Assembly: GCA_003508835.1 (NCBI GenBank)
Contig: PUFA01000081.1
Coordinates: forward strand, 2,914,001-2,978,000
DNA from: Eonycteris spelaea
Taxonomy: Eukaryota > Chordata > Mammalia > Chiroptera > Pteropodidae
Length of the DNA: 64,000 bases
Reading direction: 5' to 3'
Position numbers and translations under genes: made by a program. Below the pieces are notes generated by a model. The model had not been told where the DNA came from, did not search any database, and worked only from the letters and a program-made list of their open reading frames with translations. This document shows, one piece after another, positions 1-10,000 of this stretch. Positions within the stretch are counted from its first letter, which is position 1, and each line of letters starts with the position of its first letter.

Positions 1-1092
1 TCAATGAAGGAAGCAATATGTTGACTTATATCCTGGTACAAGTTCCTTATCTCATGAACATGCTCTGAGTGGCTCTGGTCTGAGTGAGACGGGATATGGG
101 AGCAATGGCAAGGTAGTATGGTGAAATGAGCATAGACACTCATACAAATCCCAGAGTGATAGGGGAACCAACGCTTTGGAGCCTGTTTCTACATCTATAC
201 TGTAAATATGGAGCAAAAAATACCCAACTTAAGGACTGTTGTATTAAGTGGGGAAAAATATAAAAATCACCTAGCACATAATCATGCTCAGTAAATAATC
301 CTTACTGTGATTAATAATAGTAACCCAAACTGACGGAGTCTCATCTGTTTTGAAAATACTTTGAATTAAGGTTTACGAAGTTTATTCCAAGAAACATCTT
401 GTCTAATAGGTTAATAGCTGTCAAAGTTCTACAACATTTGTCCTTGTGGCTTTCTCAACATGGTTCATGTATAGTGAAAGTTGTGAATTATTTTTCCATA
501 TTTAAAACTCAGACACCATTAACATAATGTAGAAACAATTATACTTTTAAATAGACTATTACAATAACATTGTGTTCACAAAATGCTGAATCAAAATAGA
601 CCTAGGAAAAATGTGCAGTACTTTAGGAACACTGACTTTTCTTACAGGCAGTTCCTTAGACTCAGGTGGAAGAATTACTTGAGTTATCACAGTGAATGGG
701 TCTGTATTGCGTTTTGTTAATTAGTTTTCACTATCATACTCATTTTCTTCACCCATGTATTTGGAGGGATAAGCCTTGAATGGTCCATGTGGTGATGGAA
801 TGTGCTGAGTTCCATAGTGTTTTTCTAGTTTTAGTGTCAGAAGAGTGATCAAAAGTATGAGCCTTGTGGTAGCAGTATCTGTTACTACAGAATCTTGGTT
901 CAAGGAGGGACTTTGGTGGGAATATTCTTACTTCAGATGAGGAAACCAAAGCTCGTGGTAGTGAAGAGGCTTGGGAAACACCTATTTGGTACCTAGAGTT
1001 CCTCTTAGATTATACCCTCATTGGAAGGCACAAAAGACTGCGGTTTGGGGACGTGATTATTTAAAACATATTTGGTGCTTTATTTTCATCAG
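1..1092 (+). other. GLT8D1: GLT8D1 intron, no exon recognised
   Basis: Sequence before the first recognisable GLT8D1 exon. I searched it for the preceding coding exon of the glycosyltransferase domain and did not find it, so the window opens inside an intron. A short stretch near 255-300 (tagcacataat then gctcagtaaata) resembles the 3' end of an old MIR/L2 element. Nothing else was recognised. Confidence 0.6.
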
Positions 1093-1210
1093 GTCCTGGC
1101 TCAGCAGTAATACCCTGAAAAGCATCAGGTACAAAATTGTGAATTTTGACACTAAGCTTTTGGAAGGGAAAGTAAAGGAGGATCCTGACCAGGGGCAATC
1201 CGTAAAACCA
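1093..1210 (+). CDS. GLT8D1: GLT8D1 coding exon (SWLSSNTLKSIRYK...)
   Basis: Acceptor tcatcag and donor GTGAGT. The first base completes an Arg codon, then 39 codons follow from SWLSS to QSVKP. They match the GT8 region just before the DxD exon, with substitutions relative to human as I recall it (for example SNTLKS for SDSLKS). Confidence 0.93.
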
Positions 1211-3416
1211 GTGAGTTCCATGCATCCTTGTTTGTATGTGGGAGTATTAGGAAATGATTGGAATATCTGGGTAATTGTGGGTACTGTGCAGGTAGTTCTC
1301 TGGGACCAGGCCTGGACAATTCTAAGAGAACTTCAGTTTTCTCCTGCATGGGTAGAGCATTGTGGATTTCTAGTATGTTAAAGTGCAGCCACTGATGAAC
1401 CTATGCCAATGCCTCATTCCTTTTTCTTTCCCAGTTAACCTTTGCAAGGTTCTATTTGCCAATTCTGGTTCCCAGTGCAAAGAAGGCCATATATATGGAT
1501 GATGATGTAATTGTACAAGGTAACAAAGAATATCACCCATTATTGCTATTCTCCATCCAGAGTGTGGGCTGTAGTGGTTGTCTTATTTATGGTGTACTAT
1601 AAAAGGTCATCCTGGGAAGTGGGAAAGATAGAGAATCACAAGGCAATTCAAAGTGTAAATTTTATACCTATTTTAGGTGATATTCTTGCCCTCTACAATA
1701 CACCACTGAAGCCAGGACATGCAGCTGCATTTTCAGAAGACTGTGATTCAGCCTCCACTAAAGTTGTCATCCGTGGAGCAGGGAACCAGGTAAATTACTT
1801 ATTAGACACCTTGCAAATACTCTACACCTTATAAAGCAGTTAAGGAGGAGAGGCAGTAAAATTAGGGAGCTGCTTCTTTTTTGCTGCATTTTATATTCCC
1901 CAATTATCTCAGAACTCAAGCCTGCTTTCCTATAGATCAGTTCATGGACTTGACAACCTACTTCTCCTTGAACATCTGGCTTAATGGTTAGTTCCCCATT
2001 CTGCCTAACTTGGAATCCCAAATCACTTTAATCTGCTTTATGTAGAGCCCTTTGCTAATAACCTGAAGTCATTTTAATAAGCAGCATTCCTTTTTTACTG
2101 GCTATCAAATTATAGCCATGTAGTACACAAGGATGTTTCACATCTACAATGGTGGTCCCATAAGATCATAATGGAGCTGAAAAATTCCTAATTGCTTAGT
2201 GACCTTATAGCCATCTTAATGTTGAAGCGCAGTGCATTAATTGTTTGAGGTGCTGCAGGTCATATAAAAGTATAGAACATGTAATTATTTACAATACATA
2301 GTAATAAATGACTTACTAGTTTATGTATTTACTTTATTATTAAAGTTTACTTTCTACTTAGAAAAAGTTTGCTGTAAAACATGCCTTTATACCTGTAGCA
2401 GCATCATACCTCACGTTTACTGTCTCTTGATTTAATCCTATGTGACATACTGTACAGACTTATAGCCTGGGAGCAACAGGCTATAGCCAGGTGTGTAGTA
2501 AGCCATACCATCAGGTTTGTTAAGTGTACTCTGATGTTTGTACAATAACAATATTGCTTAATGATGCATATTTCAGAAACACATCCTTGTTATTAAGTGG
2601 TACATGGCTATATATATCTGTTGTTTGAAGCAGTGAACATACTATATATTCCATTTGTTTTTAGTACAATTACATTGGATATCTTGACTATAAAAAGGAA
2701 AGAATTCGTAAGCTTTCCATGAAAGCCAGTACCTGCTCATTTAATCCTGGAGTTTTTGTTGCAAACTTAACAGAATGGAAAAGACAGAACATAACCAACC
2801 AACTAGAAAAATGGATGAAACTCAATGTAAAGTAAGTATAAAACTGCCCTAGCTATGAAAACTCTTGTAGTTCAACCCTGAAATACAAATATAGGAATTG
2901 GTCAGGATTCTTCATTAACAGCTTACATTTGTTAATCTGCCCTATCAAGAGAAGGACTGTATAGTAGAACACTGGCTGGCAGCATCACAACACCTCCTCT
3001 GCTGATTGTATTTTATCAACAGCACTCCACTATTGACCCAATGTGGAATGTCCGCCACCTTGGTAAGTAGAAATAATTAATCAAAAGCCTAAGCTAATAA
3101 AGAATTAAGTATCTAAAGGACTGTCCTCAGGGATGGGATATATCCAATTTTCCTTTTCTCCAGTTGATATGGTATTGTCATGTCTGACTAGTACAATCAT
3201 TTGATTGTTTTTCTCTCAACATAAGGATCCAGTGCTGGAAAACGATATTCACCCCAGTTTGTAAAAGCTGCCAAGTTACTCCATTGGAATGGGCACTTTA
3301 AGCCATGGGGAAGAACTGCTTCATATACTGATGTCTGGGAAAAATGGTATATTCCAGACCCAACAGGCAAATTCAGCCTAATCCGAAGACATATGGAGAT
3401 TTCAAATATAAAATAA
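1093..3416 (+). CDS. GLT8D1: GLT8D1, glycosyltransferase 8 domain-containing protein 1 (3' part of gene)
   Basis: Six exons join in frame into the C-terminal 261 residues of GLT8D1, a type II membrane protein of the Golgi/ER with a GT8 (GT-A fold) catalytic domain that binds a nucleotide sugar; its natural acceptor is not well defined. The exons are 1093-1210, 1435-1519, 1677-1789, 2665-2831, 2950-3062 and 3226-3416, all with AG/GT borders. Visible hallmarks are the metal-binding DxD motif in YMDDDVIVQGD, the conserved HAAAFSEDC block, FNPGVFVANLTEWK, and the C-terminal HWNGHLKPWG motif typical of GT8 enzymes. The protein ends EISNIK and TAA. The N-terminal membrane anchor and the start of the domain are upstream of the window. 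No frameshift or stop was seen. The gene converges on GNL3. Confidence 0.95.
1435..1519 (+). CDS. GLT8D1: GLT8D1 exon with the DxD motif
   Basis: Acceptor ttcccag, donor GTAACA. It encodes LTFARFYLPILVPSAKKA and then YMDDDVIVQ. The DDD stretch is the metal/nucleotide-sugar binding DxD of family GT8. The exon ends with one base of a Gly codon. Confidence 0.93.
1677..1789 (+). CDS. GLT8D1: GLT8D1 exon (GDILALYNTPLK...)
   Basis: Acceptor ttttag, donor GTAAAT. It completes Gly, then encodes DILALYNTPLKPGHAAAF through VVIRGAGNQ. The frame is kept into the next exon (YNYIGYLDY). Confidence 0.93.
2112..2611. mobile_element. Old nonautonomous DNA transposon with terminal inverted repeats (Tc1/mariner-like)
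   Basis: The two ends are inverted copies. The left end reads tatagccatgta then aaggatgtttc (about 2111-2138). The right end, read on the minus strand, gives tatagccatgta then aaggatgtgtttc (about 2575-2612). A TA lies at each border, as expected for Tc1/mariner integration. The interior is AT-rich and no transposase was recognised, so this is a nonautonomous fossil in a GLT8D1 intron. It resembles a common mammalian MER element whose name I cannot fix. Confidence 0.7.
2665..2831 (+). CDS. GLT8D1: GLT8D1 exon (YNYIGYLDYKKE...)
   Basis: Acceptor tttttag, donor GTAAGT. 55 codons plus two bases encode YNYIGYLDYKKERIRKLS through NQLEKWMKLNV. The split codon becomes Lys here (AA|A), where I recall Glu in human. 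Confidence 0.93.
2950..3062 (+). CDS. GLT8D1: GLT8D1 exon (EGLYSRTLAGSITTPP...)
   Basis: The acceptor AG at 2948-2949 is chosen over the AG two bases later because only it keeps the frame. The exon encodes EGLYSRTLAGSITTPPLL through DPMWNVRHL, then one base of a Gly codon. Donor GTAAGT. Confidence 0.9.
3226..3416 (+). CDS. GLT8D1: GLT8D1 last coding exon
   Basis: Acceptor ataag. It encodes GSSAGKRYSPQFVKAAKLL, then HWNGHLKPWGRTASYTD and EKWYIPDPTGKFSLIRR, ending EISNIK and TAA at 3414-3416. The HWNGHLKPW stretch is the GT8 substrate-binding HxxGxxKPW motif. Confidence 0.94.
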
Positions 3417-3429
3417 AATAAAATAAAAT
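3409..3429 (+). repeat. (AAAAT)n pentanucleotide across the GLT8D1 stop codon
   Basis: About four AAAAT units begin inside the last Lys codon and include the TAA stop. They create AATAAA hexamers at 3412, 3417 and 3422. Confidence 0.85.
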
Positions 3430-3740
3430 TTGAGCTATAAGCATTTCTCAGGAAATTCTGGAAGACAGTATGTATGGAAAATAACAGTAGCAGCAACTCA
3501 TGGAAAAAGGGACATTTCAGTTGGGTAAAGAGGACAAACTACACTGTCTGGCAGTCAGCTTCCAAGATAAGACTACATGTCTCCGTCTGCCTTACCAAGT
3601 GTTTGCTTACTACAGTGCTGAATGACCAGAGGTGAACAGACTCAAATGGCTAGTTCAGCTAGTTCAACACTACTACTTGGTTTTAATATTGTAACCTGTG
3701 GCCTGATCTTTATAAATAAAATGAAACCTACATTTTCATT
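3417..3740 (+). other. GLT8D1: GLT8D1 3' UTR
   Basis: Non-coding sequence after the stop, ending shortly after the polyadenylation hexamer at 3715-3720. A transcript end near 3735-3745 is inferred from the signal position. Confidence 0.65.
3715..3720 (+). promoter_or_regulatory. GLT8D1: Polyadenylation signal AATAAA, GLT8D1
   Basis: Canonical AATAAA in tttataaataaaatg, about 300 nt after the stop and followed by T-rich sequence. Confidence 0.75.
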
Positions 3741-3977
3741 AGTTTGATTTTTTGCTTCCAGGTAAGCATACTTCTACCTAATCTCTGTATAAGACATGTC
3801 TTTATGGAATTCACATACTTTCTACATTGCCTGATTTTTTATAATGAATTTCATGATATTTACAAAATTTACACAGCTTATGTCATACTACAAACACTAG
3901 TACATCACACATAGAACAGCTTTAGGAGTCTGTTCAAAATGTTAAAGAAAAAAAATCCTTATAAGAGGACAAAGTTG
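3741..3977 (-). other. GNL3: GNL3 3' UTR / convergent intergenic gap
   Basis: Short gap between the two converging genes. On the minus strand there is no clear canonical AATAAA soon after the GNL3 stop, so its transcript end is not placed. A variant signal, or overlap of the two 3' UTRs, is possible. Confidence 0.4.
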
Positions 3978-4057
3978 TTACACATAGTCTGTACTGAAGT
4001 CGTAAGCATCATCTTCAGTCATTCTATCCAAGATACAACATCGTGCAGACTGTTCAT
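3978..4057 (-). CDS. GNL3: GNL3 coding exon 15 (last)
   Basis: Encodes [19 protein letters not shown] through DFSTDYV and the TAA. Acidic C-terminal tail. Confidence 0.92.
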
Positions 4058-7000
4058 CTATATGAAGAAAGAAAAGTGAGATTAAAAAAAGTAAAAACTA
4101 TTTCATACCACACTGGTTTGTTGGAAGGTCCTACCACCCAACTCACCTGCTTGAGACTCCTCAGGTAGTAGTACCTCCCAGTCTTCTTTGACAGGTGACA
4201 TGTCGGAGCCTTCTTCCTGTAGGACAAAGAAAAACTACTGTATTAGTAGCCACTGTCTGCTCATTAAATAATTATGTACCTAGGAAAAGTATCCGAAGGT
4301 ACACGTAATGGAATGCATGAAACTAAGACTAATGATTAGAAGACTTGAATACCTAAATTGTATGGGGCTTTTTGATAATCTGTTATGAAATATTTTATTT
4401 CTACCTTCCACCTCTTCCCATTTTGTAAATGTGGTTTTACATATAATGCTGGAAAATTTCAGCTTAAATAATTTAGACAACATACTTACATCAGCTTCTT
4501 CATCAACACTTTCTTGGTCACTGTCCATGTTTTCATAGTCCTCTCCCTCCTCTTCCTTTTTTCTCTCTTTCTGTTTTGGCAATTCTTCGGGTATGTCCCT
4601 TTCCTCTACTATTCCATTTGTCATCCCCGAGGACTGGAAAAGGATGCTACTGGCTAAACGAGGGCCCCTGATGGCTAGGAAAGGAACGCAGTACATGTAA
4701 ACAGATGAGACCTTCTTTGGCTATCAGCTAATGAAGACAGACAGCAATCAAGCACAATCCTTGCTTACCTTGTATGCTGTGTGCATTGTTCTTTTCCAAT
4801 TCTTCTAGATTAAAGCCCCGTTTCATGTCTGTCACAATACTCTCATTAAGATGTGGAGAAAGAGTCCAGGATGTAGGGGGGTGGCAATAATAACCTAAGG
4901 AGCCACTGGTATTAAAAATAAGATTTGTCAAAAGTCAGTTTCTTCATTCTATTTGGTCACCAAAATGCCAAGAGAAAGACTTACCCTGTCCATTCAGACC
5001 ACAGTAATTTGGCAGCACCTTCTACATTTGGGCTTCCACCTTTTTGGTGCAGTCCTCTTCTCTGAGCAAGCAAAGTAAAAAATTCCAGAGAATTCTTAAA
5101 GTCTGGGACAGTGAATTTCAATACTACCTTAAAAAAAAAAAAAAGAAAAACTGTCACTCATTGGATACAATGTGGTTGTAAGAACAACTTGAAAATTTTC
5201 TACTTAAAATGCGTAAGAGCTCTCTAGGGGAAAAGAGTTCTTTTACCTGTCGAGCGTCAGCCTGGGACAAGATGGCACTGGCAGCCTCCACTGGTTTTAG
5301 TATTTCAATACTTGCTGGACTTCTCAGTGAAAGTGCAGTGGGAGAGTTAAGTGGAGACACAATGAAACTTGGACCATCTATGATCGTGATTTGTTTGTCC
5401 AAGGGGACAACCTGCATGTTCCTAGAATAAGATGATAATTGATGAGGGTACTAGTTTATGTGGAGGACGAGACAACACGAAGCTCAGGGTTGGATTGAAC
5501 AAACTCAGCATAGTCCGTCAGATCCAGATTATCATCATTTGCTTCATGTTTATCTAAAATCATTAACATCACACCATCCCCTTCTAAAGAAACACATGTG
5601 TTATAGCTTATATATTGACCTGAACACATGTTGTTTCTTCTGCCATATTTCCTCTCTTCTACCTGGCAGACTTGCATTCATTTCCAGGTCAGGTTCAAGC
5701 ATCATTTACCCTGAAGCAGCTTAGAATCTATTTGTTAATTGTCTTTCAAACCAGATTATGGGCAGTTATTCCACTCTAATTCTTCCCCAAGCCTAGCACT
5801 CCCTTAACCCTTCTTCCTTTCACTGACACTTCTAAAGAATGTGAAATTGTCTTTCTTAAGCTAGACAAACCAAATCATATTTATTCATCATGAAATATTA
5901 CAATTATGGAACAACTCAGTTTACCTTGTAAGCCCCATGGATACACCGACATTACATATCTGTTCTTGTTTTAAGCTGTTGATGATGCTGCTTTTCCCCA
6001 CATTTGGGAAACCTACAAATGATAAATCCCCATACAAAAGCATTATGTGCTGGTAATTATAACATTTCCATTGCTTATTTCATGCTTGCCTGATGTTTAC
6101 AGCAAGATCAGAGTTGGATCTGAGTGTCTTCACTTCAACACTAAGACCAATCTTAGCATCCTCATATCTTGCCCAAGTAATGAGTAGGAAAAGATTATTT
6201 CAAATAAAACAAGAGCTTTTAGAAGCCATCTTCCTACAGTGCCCAGCTGGCTAAATGAATGAATGAATGAAATAAAAACAGGCAACAATTACTTACAATG
6301 TTTTTATGTTGCATGTATGTGTGTGTGTGTGGTAAGGTGGGCAAGAACCTAGTGTTTAAAGTGTTAAGCCCTTTATTTAGCAACAACCCATATACTCTTA
6401 ACATGAAAAATTCTTAGCACTTAAGAGATTAATACATAAAATGTGTTGAATTGAAACTCACCAACTACTCCAACCTGAAGAGCTTTGCCAAAAGTCTCCC
6501 GAAAACCTCCAAGAAGTTTCCAAAGACCTTCTTTTCCAACACAGGCTTCACTTTTGAATGGAGCAGCTTTTCTCCTTACCTTCACATTAAAATTTCAAGT
6601 AATTAGTTTTAACTACTTTTGATAACTACACAAAACTCAAAAATCTGACTTCAGAGCCCAGCTGTTAAAATCACAACAATCTACTGCTTTTCAGATTATC
6701 TCTGGATGAAATCAGAGTTGGATCTTATATGTTCTCATTTTTTATCAAGATTTTGTATACTCATCATATTTCAGCCATCCAAAAATCTGAAGAGCACACT
6801 TCTCACCACTGAAAATAAAGGGTACCTTGGTCATCTTCCCTTTGTTCTTCCGATTTATTGAGGCTCTAAACACCACTGTTGGCAATTCCTTCTTCAAATA
6901 ATTTAGCCAATTCTCCAAATTCTCCTTTGGTACCAAGTCTGATAGGGATTAGGAATAAGACACATGCTGAAATTTGGTTACTTTGTTGAGATGAATTGGT

Positions 7001-10000
7001 AAAACCTGGTAAACTACGGCGCTCTCATTTTTTTCCCTTTTTTCCTCCCCACAAAGGATTTAACTGAAAGATGGAATGAGGGTTAGCTCTCTATCATTCT
7101 GCCCTTAACAGAGTTCAATATCTACAACTGTGTATTGCTTCAATTATCCTCTGTACTGCTCACCCTTTCAGGATTAAGTCAACCTCTAGATTACTACCCT
7201 ACTAACCTTATGACTATGTTTCCAGAATTTACACTCCAATAGTAGCCATGTTTACTGACTCCAATAGTAATTTCGGATCGCAATATTACCTCTGCTTCAC
7301 AGGTCTCTATTCTGGGTTCTATTACTCTCGCTGCTCAAACTCAGACACATAACTATGCATTTCATCCAAATACTGTCACCTATCAGCACTGTGCAGGTGT
7401 GGGGAATCACATACTGTCATCACTTCCTATGTGAAATATATTGCAAAATAAGCTGAGTAGGGAGCTTACACTCTTAAATAGGGTAAGAATTGAATGGAAA
7501 AAGAACAACAGAAGACAGTCAAAGCACTTGTAGAAAACACCCCCACACAGCTGCCCAACACTCTTTGGCAACGCAAGTAAATGCACTGGCTTTGTTGAGG
7601 TCAGAGTTGGATCTTATCAGTCTTCAGTGACAATCAGACTGTTCATTTCATCATACCTCACTAGTGCATATGGAATACAAAGGGCATCCCTTTTGCTCAC
7701 CCGATTTATTTAATACAAGTACTAGTTTTTTCTGTCCACTTTTGACGATGGCCTCTTCCATCTGTGGACACCTGCAACCAAGAGGATCTCTGGCATCCAA
7801 TACTTCCAGCACAACATCTGAAGCTTCGATCACCTGTCAAGGTAAGAACTATCATAAGACCATCCTTTGCTCTGACATCTACACAAGTATACTAGCATCC
7901 ACTTTACAAGACGGTGAGCAGTGTGGGATCTTACTTATTCACTTTGGTATGAAGAATGTACATTTCTCACAGGAAAATAAAATACAGGTTTGCTTGGCAG
8001 CCTCTGGCCTCATTAAAGCAGACTTCAAAAGCAGAAACATCCCCCCTGTCGGAATATATAACCTTCCCATAGTGAATTGAGTAAATGGATAAGCTCTTGT
8101 GGCCCTGCCAAAAGCTTCTGAGAAGCATAGTCAAGTTCTATTCAAAGGGGGAGAGCGAGCTAGGAAAAAACAAGTGATCTCCTTCACCTAGTTTCAACAA
8201 AGTACTTTAAAGACTCTTTTTCACACTGCTTACTCCGATGTATTTCCCACTATTTTAAATATTATGTCAACACATTACTTTAACGTAAACCACCACTTTT
8301 GTAAGTCAAAACATCGGGAATTATTCTCGTGCAAAAATTTAAAACGAATATTTCTTTCAGCTAAACATCACAGAAAAGCCCTAAAAAGGATAAGCCAACT
8401 TGGTGAAGTCTTCCAGCTCAAGTGAATTCCATTTCCAACTTTACAAGGTTGGTGTCAGGAAAAGTGAATGACTAGTATTTTAAACCTCAGCACCATTTTT
8501 AAACACTAACCTAAACTAAAATACCTTTTTAAGTTCCCGACAATACAACTTCTTTGGGTTCTGTTTGCCCAACTTTGCTTTGTTTTTAGCATTGCATTGC
8601 CCAAATTCCTAAAAGATAAAGACAAGTGAAAAAAGACACAAAATTAGTTCAACAGTTTATAGTCTGTTTCTCATGGCTGATTAGGGACGTTTCAACTCCT
8701 GCCCTAGTTATGTGCTTTTACTTCTATATCATGTTATCTCATTTACAGAAAAACCTAATCGCACCTTCACAGGTTCCACATTAGGTGGCTCAACGCTAGG
8801 GTTGGTTTCAAGTTTTCTTTTCTTTTCCTGTTCCTTCTGCCTGTCAAGTTTCTGCTGCTGTTTTAGTTCTTCAAGCTGTGTCCAAACCATAAGAGAAACA
8901 GGTGAGCCAAAATGACATGATTTTGTTACTTTACTTTAAAAGAAATAAACAACACTTGTTGAAAATTTCAGCTAATGTATCTTACCCGCTGTTTCCTTAA
9001 CTCGGCTTCCCGAAGAAGAGCCTCCTTAAAGGGAGCACTATTTGGAACTCCTGGATCCTTCCTAGGCTTCTTGCGACCCCGTTTCTTAGCCTCCTTCCTC
9101 AATTTTCGATGGTGCTCTCGTACCTATCATAATAAAAATTTTTATCAGTTTACAAAAATATTACACAATTCCTGTGAGAAACCAATCTGGCTGCAGTTTG
9201 GTTATACCTGTAAAATGACCCAGAAAAATGGAACTTTAATTGTATCATACAGAGGTGAACATTTATGTATAAAACAGCAAGAAAACAACACCAGATTCTT
9301 TTCGCAGAGGTTGTTAACATGTTGATCAAAGTTACAAACTTTCTTATTCACTAAATTACTGCATTCCCCTATGGATGGACTCTTCATGCCTGAGAGTTTG
9401 TGTCATGGTAATGTATCCAACCTCCACTTCCTAAGAAGAACTCAGTTACCCAGACCTCCTTCTGGAGAAGTGAGGCAGAAATCAGTTTAGCATTATATTT
9501 GGTATAGCTCCCCCACAGACAAGACTTACCTTTTTTTGGATCTTATACCGTTTATGGCAGGTCATGCGTTTACTTGCTTTCTTTAACTCTGCGAAGAAAT
9601 ACATCACAAAAAGATTAGACACAAATGATCAGGTTTTGGTGACTGTGCTCTGGGGTCATGTCCCTTTTGCATTAAGAAATTAATAAGCTCTCAACATAAC
9701 GAATTACGTGGGGACACAATAAAGATACACATGCCACTCTCAAATTCCGGAAAATATGACTCAACAGATTCAGAGTAATGCCCAACACCTCTGCTCCTAC
9801 TCTTCTCATATTAGACCGGGATGGTACGCAGGAGTGTATGAGACCCAGAAAGACATCCACTTCTTGTCAAACTACACCAGTCACAATGTAGGAACGAACA
9901 GTGGGTTTGAGAGGCGGTTCTCAGACCTCGCTGGGGCCAGACTGAACGTGGCCGCAGAAGAGAAAAAGTTGGGCAATAAACCTGGCTCAGACGCTGTTTC

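Noticed and set aside
721..949. Minus-strand open frames reading TLKLEKHYGTQHIPSPHGPF and KYMGEENEYDSEN
   Set aside because: The C-terminus looks protein-like, but I could match it to no family, it has no splice or start context, and two frames overlap. It could be a small retropseudogene; unsupported as a gene.
971..1381. 136-codon plus-strand frame around the first GLT8D1 exon
   Set aside because: Only 1093-1210 is exon; the rest is intron read through.
5456..5724. Open frames on both strands across intron 9 of GNL3
   Set aside because: They lie over SNORD69 and the intron and lack any homology.
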